In this document: piece by piece, positions 1 to 7,750 of the stretch
How the letters are laid out: each line of letters opens with the position of its first letter
How positions within the stretch are numbered: the first letter of the stretch is position 1
Origin: Desulfococcaceae bacterium
GTDB taxonomy: Bacteria > Desulfobacterota > Desulfobacteria > Desulfobacterales > Desulfosalsimonadaceae
NCBI GenBank assembly: GCA_030145385.1
Contig: JAQYVU010000031.1
Span: 1 to 44,334 of the forward strand
Reading direction: 5' to 3'
DNA: 44,334 bases
The notes under the pieces: generated by a model
Seen by the model: only the letters and a program-made list of their open reading frames with translations
The model's database searches: none
Told to the model about the DNA's origin: nothing
Program-made: the position numbers and the translations under genes

Positions 1-1
1 C

Positions 2-436
2 TGCTATGGGTTTGACCCGAACCATCCAATAGATCCGGAAATACGCGACCTAGTGGATGGTGATAAAGTTCAGATGCTGGTTTACGGAGAAAAATTATCC
101 TGTGATATACTGGTTCTGACTCCCCCGCACATTCTCCAGGAACGCCAGCGATTCATCCCCGATGTACAGGCAGCCAGCGTATGCGTTATCATCAATCAGG
201 CTCCCCAAATCAAGGATGGAACGGAAAACACCATGGAATATGACATCAGACAGTGCATAGGTCATCTTCAGAAATATTTCGGGAAGACCGGAATATGGTA
301 CCCGGCCTGCCCGTTGGTCCGAGAAGCATTGCTGCAGCAAATTGGGAATTGGGCCAAAATCCCCCTGGCAAATGAGAATTGGACAAGCATTCCTCCCATT
401 AATGACCGGAGCCTTCCCTCCCGTGCATTATCATAA
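2..436 (+). CDS. Glycosyltransferase-like protein, C-terminal fragment
   Basis: The reading frame is open from the first bases of the window to the TAA at 434-436, so this is the 3' end of a gene that begins outside. About 144 residues are visible. The stretch around LSCDILVLTPPHILQERQRF followed by IPDVQA resembles a segment I associate with large bacterial glycosyltransferases of surface-polysaccharide loci, in which a nucleotide-sugar or acceptor-binding domain carries an ERQRFIPDV-type motif; that assignment is from memory of the family, not from a catalytic motif seen here. The stop lies 18 bases before the next start codon, so the two genes are probably co-transcribed. A GTG at 53 is an internal codon and is unlikely to be the true start. 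The family call is moderate, the reading frame is firm. Confidence 0.55.
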   Translation, partial: CYGFDPNHPIDPEIRDLVDGDKVQMLVYGEKLSCDILVLTPPHILQERQRFIPDVQAASVCVIINQAPQIKDGTENTMEYDIRQCIGHLQKYFGKTGIWYPACPLVREALLQQIGNWAKIPLANENWTSIPPINDRSLPSRALS

Positions 437-454
437 TTTATTCAGGAGATTTTT

Positions 455-3400
455 TTGAAAAAGTTCATACTCCTTATTTACCGGGCCGTTCTTCCTGAAG
501 CGTTTCAGGGCGTCCTTATTCCGCCTTTTATCAGAAAAGTCATTCGGCAGGCGTTTAAAAGCCGCCGGCTTAAACTGATTCATACGGCGGAAATGGAAAT
601 GCAGGCTGAAAAATGGCCGGAGGCAATTCGGTGCTGGCAGGATGTACTGAAGGGATACGGAAAAAAAGCGCCGGCAGGCATTTATATAAAATTATCCAGA
701 ACCCATCGGAAACATGGCGACCTGGATAGTGCCGAAGCCATGGCACAGCAGGGGCATCAACTATACCCAAAAGAAACGAAATTTGCTGTTGAACTGGCGG
801 AAATTGCCGTGGCCCGTTCACAATGGGCAGACGCCATCCATTACTGGAAGATTATTTCAGAGGCACTCGGGAAAAACACTCCCGTGGAAATCTATATTAA
901 ATCAGCCAGAGCCCATCGGAAACATGGCGACCTGAATGACGCCAAAACCGTCGCTCTGCAGGGACATCAACATTATCCAAAAGAAACAAAACTGGCTTTT
1001 GAACTGGCGGAAATTGCCGCTGCACGATCATACTGGACAGACGCCATCCATTACTGGAAAATTATTTCAGATACACTCGAAGAGAATACGCCGGTGGGAA
1101 TTTTGATTAAATTGGCCAGGGCCCATCGGGAACAAGGCGATCTGAATACCTCTGAAACCGTCGCTCTGCAGGGGCATCAACGATTTCCGGAAGAAATAAA
1201 ATTTACCCTTGAACTGGCGGAAATTGCCGCTGCACGTTCCCAATGGGAAAAAGCGATTCAGTACTGGAAAATGATTTTAGAGACACACGGTAAAAATACG
1301 CCCGTGGAAATTTATATTAAATCCGCCAGAGCCTACCGGAATCAAGGCAACCTCGATGCCGCTGAAACCGTCATTCTGCAGGGATATCAACACTATCCCG
1401 AAGAAATGAAACTTGCCGTTGAACTGGCAGAAATTGCCGGGGCACGATCTCAATGGGCAGAAGCGATTCAGTACTGGCAGGCTTTTTTAGATGTACATGG
1501 AAAAAATACTCCGGTGAAAATTTATATTAAATTAGCCGGAGCCCATCGGAAATACGGCGACCTGGATCGTGCCGAAACCGTGGCACAGCAGGGTCATAAA
1601 CAATATCCAATGGAAATGAAGCTTGCGGTTGAACTGGCAGAGATTGCCGTTGCCCGATCCCGCTGGAACACGGCGATTCGTCACTGGAAAACGATTTTAG
1701 AGGCACACGGTAAAAATACGCCCGTGGAAATTTATATTAAATTAGCCAGAGCCTATCGAGAGCAAGGCAACCTTGGCTCCGCTGAAACCATCGCACAGCA
1801 GGGGCATATACTTTATCCCAATACAATGAAGCTATATATTGAACTGGCAGAGATTGCCGCTGCGCGCGAGCAATGGGAAGAGGCCATTGGTTACTGGAAG
1901 ATTATTTTAGATTTTAGTGGAGAGAAAACTCCGGCCAATGTTTATATTAAATTATACAACGCATATCAAAAACAAGAAAACATTGCTGCCGCCGAAGCCA
2001 TCATACGAAAAGGTCACAAACAATATCCCAAAAAGATGGAATTTGATATTGCGTTAGCAGAACTTTCTATTGCCCGTTCTCACTGGCCGGACGCTATCCG
2101 GCATTGGCAGTCTGTTGTCGATATACACGGTAAGGAGGCTCCGGCACGCATTTATTTCAAACTAAGCGGAGCATATCGAAGACAAGGCGCGCTTGATGCT
2201 GCCGAAACCGTGGCCCGCCAGGGATATCAACACTATCCGGATGAAATGAAACTTTCCATTGAACTGGCGGAGATTGCCGTTGCCCGGGCACAATGGGAAG
2301 AGGCGATTCGTTACTGGCAGTCTGTTTTGGATGTCCACCGAGAGGATACACCCACAGGTATTTATATCAAACTCACCAGAGCGTACCAAAGACAAGGTGA
2401 ACTTCAGGCAGCTAAAACCGCTGCAAAACAAGGGCTCCAGCGTTATCCAAAAGAGACAAAACTTGCTGTTGAACTGGCGGAAATTGCCATGGCACAATAC
2501 GATTGGACAGAAGCTGTAACGCTCTGGCAGGCATTGCTGGAGTGTCAGGACCGCCCGAAATTGCCGGAAGTTTATGTAAACATAGCTCTTGCGCAAAGAA
2601 AATTGGGGGATCTCAATACCGCGCGCCATACAATTAAAAGCGGTTTGAGTCAGTTTCCCAGAGCGGCAGTCCTGCTTTTTCATTCTGCAATTTTAGAAAA
2701 TTTCACCCCCGCCCCTGAGAATCAGTCGATCATATGCAATTTTAACATGAGGAAAGAGGAAAGTGTTACTATCATTATCTGCGTCTGCAACGCGCCGGAG
2801 CAAACACAGCGTTGTATAGAATCGGTCCTAAAGGCAACTCCTCCTGACTACAAAATGATTTTAATTGACGATGCCTCGGCCAGACAAACAAACAATATGA
2901 TTAACAGCTTAGCTGATAATCATAAACGCATAAGCGTCGTTAGAAATGCTCAAAATATCGGATACACCCGCTCCGCAAATAAAGGGCTTCAATTAGCCGA
3001 TACGGAATGGGTTGTACTGCTAAACAGCGATACGATTGTGACGGATAACTGGCTGCAGGGTCTTTTCGAGTGCGCGTATTCCGATCCGGGCATACGCGCC
3101 GTCGGCCCGCTTTCCAATGCGGCGGGTATGCAGTCAATTCCCGTTGCATATAATGCAGACGGTACATATCCTGTCAATCTGCTTCCCCCGGGGTATACGC
3201 CTGACGATATGGCCCTGCTGCTAAAAAAAATTTCACCCAAAGTATTTCCAAAAGTGCCGATGCTGAATGGATTCTGCACCTTAATACACAAACCGACACT
3301 GCATGCGGTTGGTTATCTGGATGAAATCAATTTTCCGCATGGTTATGGGGAAGAAAATGATTTATGCCTAAGATTTCTGAAAGCCGGCCACCGGCTTGCC

Positions 3401-3646
3401 ATAGCAGATCATGTTTATGTTTATCATGAAAAATCATCCAGTTTTGGCCATGAAAGACGTAAACTGCTCACACAACAGGGTGTAAAAAAGATGTTAACAC
3501 TCTGGCCTACATACAGTTATAAAAAATTCCGATTTGCCGTGGATGAGATACCGGCAATGGTGGGAACCCGGGAGATGACTGGAAAGGAAATCGGCCTTGA
3601 AGTGCGAAAAAAAGGAGTAAAACAAATTGGTGAAGCACCGAAGTAA
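455..3646 (+). CDS. TPR-repeat protein fused to a family 2 glycosyltransferase
   Basis: The product has 1063 residues. Residues about 43-740 are ten consecutive 70-residue units, each holding a pair of TPR-like helical hairpins with the recurrent patterns ELAEIA.AR..W..AI.YW and YIKLARA.R..GDL..AE. Residues about 768-1000 form a GT-A (family 2) glycosyltransferase domain: a start strand VTIIICVCNAPEQ, the first acidic motif LIDDAS, and LLNSDT as the DXD-like metal site, then a GYGEENDLCLR segment where the catalytic acid is expected. The protein has no signal peptide, so it should act in the cytoplasm. The start is a TTG at 455 with AGGAG about 7 bases upstream. TPR arrays fused to transferases often hold a protein or glycan acceptor; the acceptor here is unknown. 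The gene overlaps the next one by 20 bases. Confidence 0.85.
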   Translation: MKKFILLIYRAVLPEAFQGVLIPPFIRKVIRQAFKSRRLKLIHTAEMEMQAEKWPEAIRCWQDVLKGYGKKAPAGIYIKLSRTHRKHGDLDSAEAMAQQGHQLYPKETKFAVELAEIAVARSQWADAIHYWKIISEALGKNTPVEIYIKSARAHRKHGDLNDAKTVALQGHQHYPKETKLAFELAEIAAARSYWTDAIHYWKIISDTLEENTPVGILIKLARAHREQGDLNTSETVALQGHQRFPEEIKFTLELAEIAAARSQWEKAIQYWKMILETHGKNTPVEIYIKSARAYRNQGNLDAAETVILQGYQHYPEEMKLAVELAEIAGARSQWAEAIQYWQAFLDVHGKNTPVKIYIKLAGAHRKYGDLDRAETVAQQGHKQYPMEMKLAVELAEIAVARSRWNTAIRHWKTILEAHGKNTPVEIYIKLARAYREQGNLGSAETIAQQGHILYPNTMKLYIELAEIAAAREQWEEAIGYWKIILDFSGEKTPANVYIKLYNAYQKQENIAAAEAIIRKGHKQYPKKMEFDIALAELSIARSHWPDAIRHWQSVVDIHGKEAPARIYFKLSGAYRRQGALDAAETVARQGYQHYPDEMKLSIELAEIAVARAQWEEAIRYWQSVLDVHREDTPTGIYIKLTRAYQRQGELQAAKTAAKQGLQRYPKETKLAVELAEIAMAQYDWTEAVTLWQALLECQDRPKLPEVYVNIALAQRKLGDLNTARHTIKSGLSQFPRAAVLLFHSAILENFTPAPENQSIICNFNMRKEESVTIIICVCNAPEQTQRCIESVLKATPPDYKMILIDDASARQTNNMINSLADNHKRISVVRNAQNIGYTRSANKGLQLADTEWVVLLNSDTIVTDNWLQGLFECAYSDPGIRAVGPLSNAAGMQSIPVAYNADGTYPVNLLPPGYTPDDMALLLKKISPKVFPKVPMLNGFCTLIHKPTLHAVGYLDEINFPHGYGEENDLCLRFLKAGHRLAIADHVYVYHEKSSSFGHERRKLLTQQGVKKMLTLWPTYSYKKFRFAVDEIPAMVGTREMTGKEIGLEVRKKGVKQIGEAPK
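581..2680 (+). repeat. Ten tandem 210-bp coding repeats (TPR array)
   Basis: A landmark equivalent to GAACTGGCGG recurs at 791, 1001, 1211, 1421, 1631, 1841, 2051 (diverged), 2261 and 2471, exactly 210 bases apart, and a diverged first copy starts at 581. Stretches such as the YIKLARA and ELAEIA codons are nearly identical at the DNA level between copies, including synonymous positions, which points to recent duplication or gene conversion. The array may change copy number by recombination. Confidence 0.9.
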
Positions 3647-4502
3647 TATGATCAATCAACTGCCGATTATCAATTCCAATCGGCTTGAAGATATAAAGAA
3701 TCTAAAAAAATACAAAAAAACAAGACTTAACTATAAAACCAAACATTTTAACTACCAGTGCCTGTTTCAGAACCAGCCGGGGAGATATCTTTTTGTATTG
3801 TTTCATGGTGCTAAAGATCGAACATTATATCACCCGCCTTATTTTGAGCGATGGAGTTGGGCAAGCGTTTTTCCGGGGCCGGTTCTCCATTTTTCCGATC
3901 CTTCATTAGATATCGATAAAGATTTACGATTAGCCTGGTTTATTGGAAATTCCCATGAATATCCGCTTCAAATAATAGCTAAAATTATTGAGGCCGTTGC
4001 CTTATCCTTAAAAATTGATAATACCCGTATCGTTACCTACGGTTCCAGCGCGGGCGGATTTTGTTCGCTTGCCATTGCGCAGTTCCTAAGCGATCCCATC
4101 GCTATTGCAATTAATCCGCAAACCAATGCCCTGCTGTATTATCAAAATCACGTAAATGATATGTTGCACATATGCTTAAACGGAATCACCAGGGAATCGG
4201 CAATCAAAAATTATGGCAACCGGCTGGACATGGTATCAAATTATCAAAAAAAACAGATCAGACTTTTGCTTGTACAGAATACAACCGATCATTTCCATTA
4301 TGAGAAACACTATACTCCGTTGGCAAAAACATGCGGGATACCTTTAGAAGGAGGGCTTTCCAGAGACGGATCTTCAGCCGGTATATTGTTCTGTTCTAAA
4401 AACGGACATGGCCCGGAACCGCGAAACATGGTCCCGGAAATTTTAACCAATGCTTTTTTATTAAAATCCAGCCATGGCGAACAAAACACGAAAAAAATGT
4501 AA
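3627..4502 (+). CDS. Alpha/beta-hydrolase-like protein of a polysaccharide locus
   Basis: The product has about 291 residues and no signal peptide. After a basic N-terminus, YLFVLFHGAKD resembles the first core strand and oxyanion region of the alpha/beta-hydrolase fold. TYGSSAGG gives a nucleophile elbow of the GXSXG type with Ser141 as the likely nucleophile; an Asp in NTTDHFHY and a His in NGHGPEP near the C-terminus are placed to complete a Ser-Asp-His triad. The substrate is unknown; an esterase or deacylase acting on glycan substituents, or a non-enzymatic family member of capsule loci, are both possible. AAAGGAG at 3611-3617 serves a TTG at 3627 or GTG at 3630. The start overlaps the stop of the TPR-glycosyltransferase by 20 bases, so translational coupling is likely. 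The gene ends 42 bases from a convergent gene. Confidence 0.6.
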   Translation: MVKHRSNMINQLPIINSNRLEDIKNLKKYKKTRLNYKTKHFNYQCLFQNQPGRYLFVLFHGAKDRTLYHPPYFERWSWASVFPGPVLHFSDPSLDIDKDLRLAWFIGNSHEYPLQIIAKIIEAVALSLKIDNTRIVTYGSSAGGFCSLAIAQFLSDPIAIAINPQTNALLYYQNHVNDMLHICLNGITRESAIKNYGNRLDMVSNYQKKQIRLLLVQNTTDHFHYEKHYTPLAKTCGIPLEGGLSRDGSSAGILFCSKNGHGPEPRNMVPEILTNAFLLKSSHGEQNTKKM

Positions 4503-4543
4503 GGCTTGAAAAACGCACTGCCTTCAGATAAAAAAGCGGAAAT

Positions 4544-6130
4544 TCAAACAGAAAGCCGATACATCGACACGGCTTCGGCCGGGGATCCATCAAACAACAC
4601 ATTACCCTTGTCCAAAAAGATTACCCGGGTACACACCTTTTCAATAAAGTGAATATTATGTGTCACAATAATCGTTGCTTTCGCCCCTTTAATGAGTTCC
4701 TGAATTTTTGCACCGGCTTTTTCATAAAAGGCCACGTCACCGGCATTCAAGGCTTCATCAATAATAAAGACATCGGGTTTGAGCATTGATGCGATACTAA
4801 AACCCAAACGTGCGCGCATACCATTTGAATATTTTTTAACCGGCTGATTGATAACCTTTTCATTGAGTCCGGAAAACTCAACAATATCATGAAACAGACG
4901 ATCAACCTCTTTTTTGGCCAGGCCAAGCATCATTCCGTTAAGATAGATATTATCTTTTCCTGAAAGTTCCGCTTTAAACCCTGTTCCAAAACTTACCAGA
5001 GCGGTAATCCGCCCTTTAACATCGACACTGCCGGTATCCGGTTTCAGTATGCCGCAAAGGGCTCTGCAAAGGGTTGATTTGCCGGCTGCATTTGGCCCGA
5101 TAACCCCCAGTATTTCCCCTTCCATCACCTTAAAGTTAATGTCCCTGAGAGCCCATTTGGCGCTTCGACTTTTCCGGTCTTTGTTTGCAGACCGTGATTT
5201 TCTATTCTTTAATCCTGCCCCGGGAGTCTTAAGTAAAAATTTAACGCCGACTTTTTTTAAACGCACCATTTCAGTGCTACCAACTGAAGAAATCGTTTCA
5301 GTTAAATTTATTTCTCTTTTCACCGCAGGCCTTTTGGGAACGGGCTGATGCAATTCAGAATATTCTTTGATGATCCTTTCAGGCACGCCATCTGCCCGAA
5401 TCCCTCCCTGATCAAGCCATATGGCACGCGTACAAAATGTTTTCACAAAATTCATTTTATGCGTTACAATAATCACCAGTTTTGATTTTCCGATTATTTC
5501 CTGAAGCTTTGCCCCTGCTTTTTCAGAAAATTTTAAATCACCGGTACTTAATGCCTCATCCAAAACCAGGATATCCGGCTCCATCATTGAAGCGATACTA
5601 AATCCCAAACGGGCCTTCATGCCATTGGAATAAAACTTCAACGGCTGATCGATATACGCCCCGATTTCTGAAAATTCAATTATCTCCTTTGATATTGCTT
5701 CCACATAATGCCTTGAAAAACCCAGCATCATACCATTTAAAAAAATATTTTCTCTTCCGGTTAAATCCTGCCTGAAACCGGTCCCTAAAGAAAATAACGC
5801 TGAAACAATACCATGTATTTTCAACGTGCCATCGTCGGGTTTGATTAACCCTGAAAGTACCCGGCAAAGCGTTGTTTTGCCGGCGCCATTTGAGCCGATT
5901 ACCCCGATAATCTCTCCGAAATTGCAATTCAGGCTGACATTTTTAAGGGCCCAGATGTGCTTTTTTTTGTTCCTTTGAAGCACCCCATCTAAAACCCGGG
6001 ACTTCAGGTCATCACGATAACTTCCGATTGTATATCGAACGCTTAAGTCGTTCAGACGGATAATTTCCGGGGCATTAGCATCGGGTGGATTCTCAACCGT
6101 ACCTATTTTTGATGTATTTAAAAATCGCAT
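4544..6130 (-). CDS. Tandem ABC-transporter ATPase (two Wzt-like domains fused)
   Basis: This 528-residue cytoplasmic protein contains two complete nucleotide-binding domains. Domain 1 has Walker A GSNGAGKT (79-86), the signature-like YSNGMKARLGFS, Walker B ILVLDE (187-192) and the switch His in IVTHK. Domain 2 has Walker A GPNAAGKS (345-352), YSNGMRARLGFS, Walker B VFIIDE (454-459) and IVTHN. Each resembles the ATPase of polysaccharide/teichoic-acid exporters (Wzt, TagH, KpsT), which is normally a single domain of about 250 residues acting as a homodimer. Here the two halves are joined by a basic linker around 300-326 containing a repeated RKSRSA. No C-terminal carbohydrate-binding domain is present. 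The permease gene lies 41 bases upstream, so the pair should form an exporter. No strong Shine-Dalgarno sequence is visible before the ATG. Confidence 0.88.
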   Translation of the reverse strand: MRFLNTSKIGTVENPPDANAPEIIRLNDLSVRYTIGSYRDDLKSRVLDGVLQRNKKKHIWALKNVSLNCNFGEIIGVIGSNGAGKTTLCRVLSGLIKPDDGTLKIHGIVSALFSLGTGFRQDLTGRENIFLNGMMLGFSRHYVEAISKEIIEFSEIGAYIDQPLKFYSNGMKARLGFSIASMMEPDILVLDEALSTGDLKFSEKAGAKLQEIIGKSKLVIIVTHKMNFVKTFCTRAIWLDQGGIRADGVPERIIKEYSELHQPVPKRPAVKREINLTETISSVGSTEMVRLKKVGVKFLLKTPGAGLKNRKSRSANKDRKSRSAKWALRDINFKVMEGEILGVIGPNAAGKSTLCRALCGILKPDTGSVDVKGRITALVSFGTGFKAELSGKDNIYLNGMMLGLAKKEVDRLFHDIVEFSGLNEKVINQPVKKYSNGMRARLGFSIASMLKPDVFIIDEALNAGDVAFYEKAGAKIQELIKGAKATIIVTHNIHFIEKVCTRVIFLDKGNVLFDGSPAEAVSMYRLSV

Positions 6131-6171
6131 TGTCTAGTTTAAAGAATATATTTTAGGATTTAAAAGACTCG

Positions 6172-6951
6172 TTAAAGCACTTTGATAATTTTATGCTCAT
6201 TCTTTTGATAAATATTTATCAGTAAAAAAATCAGGACAGTGGACATAACCGCAATTATACCTAAAAATTTAAAATCCGGCATTGAATTATAAATAATGAT
6301 ATTTCGATAACTTGACAGGAAACAGGCAATCGGATTGATTTCCAAAATCCATCTTAGTCTTTCAGGCACCATATCCGCGTACCATATGACCGGTGAACCA
6401 TAAAACATCAGACGAATAATATGGCGCGTCATCATTTCCATATCCCTTATAAAAACACTTACATATGCCAAAGCCAGCGCGATCCCCTGCAAAAATAGAA
6501 ATTGAACGCCAATGACTATCGGCAGCCAGATATAGGATAGCCCCGGCTGTATTTGAAAAAAGACCAGGGCAATGGCAACAACAATTAACCCAAAACCGAA
6601 GTTAATCATCTCACTTAACACGGTGCATATGGGAAAAGTTGATTTTGGGAGATATACCTGCGTGATGATCCCCGCCTGCGATATTATTGACCGCACGGAT
6701 GTTGTAAGAGAAGATGAAATCCAGCGCCAGACAACCAGGCCAATGGCAAGCCAAATACCATATTCAGCGCCCCGGGCACGCTGAAAAACCATCACCACAA
6801 CAAAATAATAAATAAATATCTGTAATAAGGGATCCAGCAACCACCAGAAGAACCCTAAATAGCTGTTTTTATGCTGTGCTTTAAGACCGGAGATAACCAG
6901 ATATTTGATGAGGTCTTTACGTTTTAACAATTCATTGATATATGCTTTCAT
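6172..6951 (-). CDS. ABC-2 type permease, polysaccharide export (Wzm/TagG-like)
   Basis: The product has 259 residues and about six hydrophobic segments. The amphipathic N-terminus, followed by YLVISGLKAQHKNSYLGFFW and WLLDPLLQ, is the hallmark of the permeases that move undecaprenyl-linked O-antigen, capsule or teichoic acid across the inner membrane. The region MVPERLRWILEINPIACFLS near the C-terminus is also typical of the family. It precedes the double ATPase gene on the same strand with a 41-base gap, and they are expected to work as one exporter. Substrate cannot be read from the sequence. Confidence 0.9.
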   Translation of the reverse strand: MKAYINELLKRKDLIKYLVISGLKAQHKNSYLGFFWWLLDPLLQIFIYYFVVVMVFQRARGAEYGIWLAIGLVVWRWISSSLTTSVRSIISQAGIITQVYLPKSTFPICTVLSEMINFGFGLIVVAIALVFFQIQPGLSYIWLPIVIGVQFLFLQGIALALAYVSVFIRDMEMMTRHIIRLMFYGSPVIWYADMVPERLRWILEINPIACFLSSYRNIIIYNSMPDFKFLGIIAVMSTVLIFLLINIYQKNEHKIIKVL

Positions 6952-7021
6952 TGCCTAATTCATTCTCATTGGTATTTAATATTTTTTAAAATAGACAGGA
7001 TCTCATTGCGGAGCTGGCAAA

Positions 7022-7636
7022 TCATAAAGGGAGCCGGCGAATCAAGACCCAATGCATCAGTTTTCGCCATATTCGCTGCCTCAATGCATAAAAGAATGGA
7101 AGCCGGTATTTTCTGCATATCATGACGGTGTCCTTCCATAGATCTTTTTCATCATTATCCTTCGGACCCTTCTTATTCCGGCTAAACACCTCCAAAACCT
7201 TTAGCCGGGCAAATCTGGCCAATGCCGAGAACCCATCCGAATAAAAACGCCAGCAATCCACCGGATATCTGTGTTCAAACCCGCTGGAAGGGGCAATAAT
7301 ACAGCATAACCCACCGGGTTTTAAAACACGGGCAACCTCCAGCATGGTGATCCAAAAAAACTCCATGTGCTCAAAAGCCTGGCCGGAAATTAAAACATCC
7401 ACAGAATCGGTTTTAATTTCTTTCCATGAATATGTGTTTTTCAAAACAATATCCACATTCTTTCCTTCAGCCAGATCCAGGCCCCTGTAATGCCATGCCG
7501 GGTTATCAAATATCTCCCGGTATGTTCCATTAACGTCCATGCTTCCCAGGTCAAAAATCGTCAGCTCATCACTGGTGAGCTTGCTTAAATACTTTTCTTT
7601 AAAGTTTTGCATATGAGCAAAAGAACTTGCATGCAT
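7022..7636 (-). CDS. Class I SAM-dependent methyltransferase
   Basis: The product has 204 residues. IFDLGSMDVNG is a variant of motif I of Rossmann-type methyltransferases, YRGLDLAEGKNVDIV carries the acidic residue expected at the end of strand 2, DVLISGQAFEHMEF matches the motif of Methyltransf_11 proteins, and VARVLKPGGLCCIIAPSSG is the conserved post-IV segment. These place it in the Methyltransf_11 group. It is probably a glycan or lipid-linked-sugar methylase, judged only from its neighbours. It lies 70 bases upstream of the permease gene and 114 bases downstream of the 1252-residue protein on the same strand. An internal ATG eight codons in is a possible alternative start. Confidence 0.8.
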   Translation of the reverse strand: MHASSFAHMQNFKEKYLSKLTSDELTIFDLGSMDVNGTYREIFDNPAWHYRGLDLAEGKNVDIVLKNTYSWKEIKTDSVDVLISGQAFEHMEFFWITMLEVARVLKPGGLCCIIAPSSGFEHRYPVDCWRFYSDGFSALARFARLKVLEVFSRNKKGPKDNDEKDLWKDTVMICRKYRLPFFYALRQRIWRKLMHWVLIRRLPL

Positions 7637-7750
7637 TCTAAAATAATCCCAATCGATTGAAATGATGAAAATTAGTTAAAACGGATTTAAGGGAAAATCA
7701 TAAACATATCGTTTGAGTTACAACCCGTTGTTTCCCAAAATCAATCCTGA

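Noticed and set aside
581-2680. CRISPR-like regular repeat
   Set aside because: The 210-base units are entirely coding, with no short repeat-spacer alternation and no cas genes.
2162-2683. 173-codon open frame opposite the TPR gene
   Set aside because: It mirrors the repetitive codons of the TPR array on the other strand, has no ribosome binding site and no family pattern.
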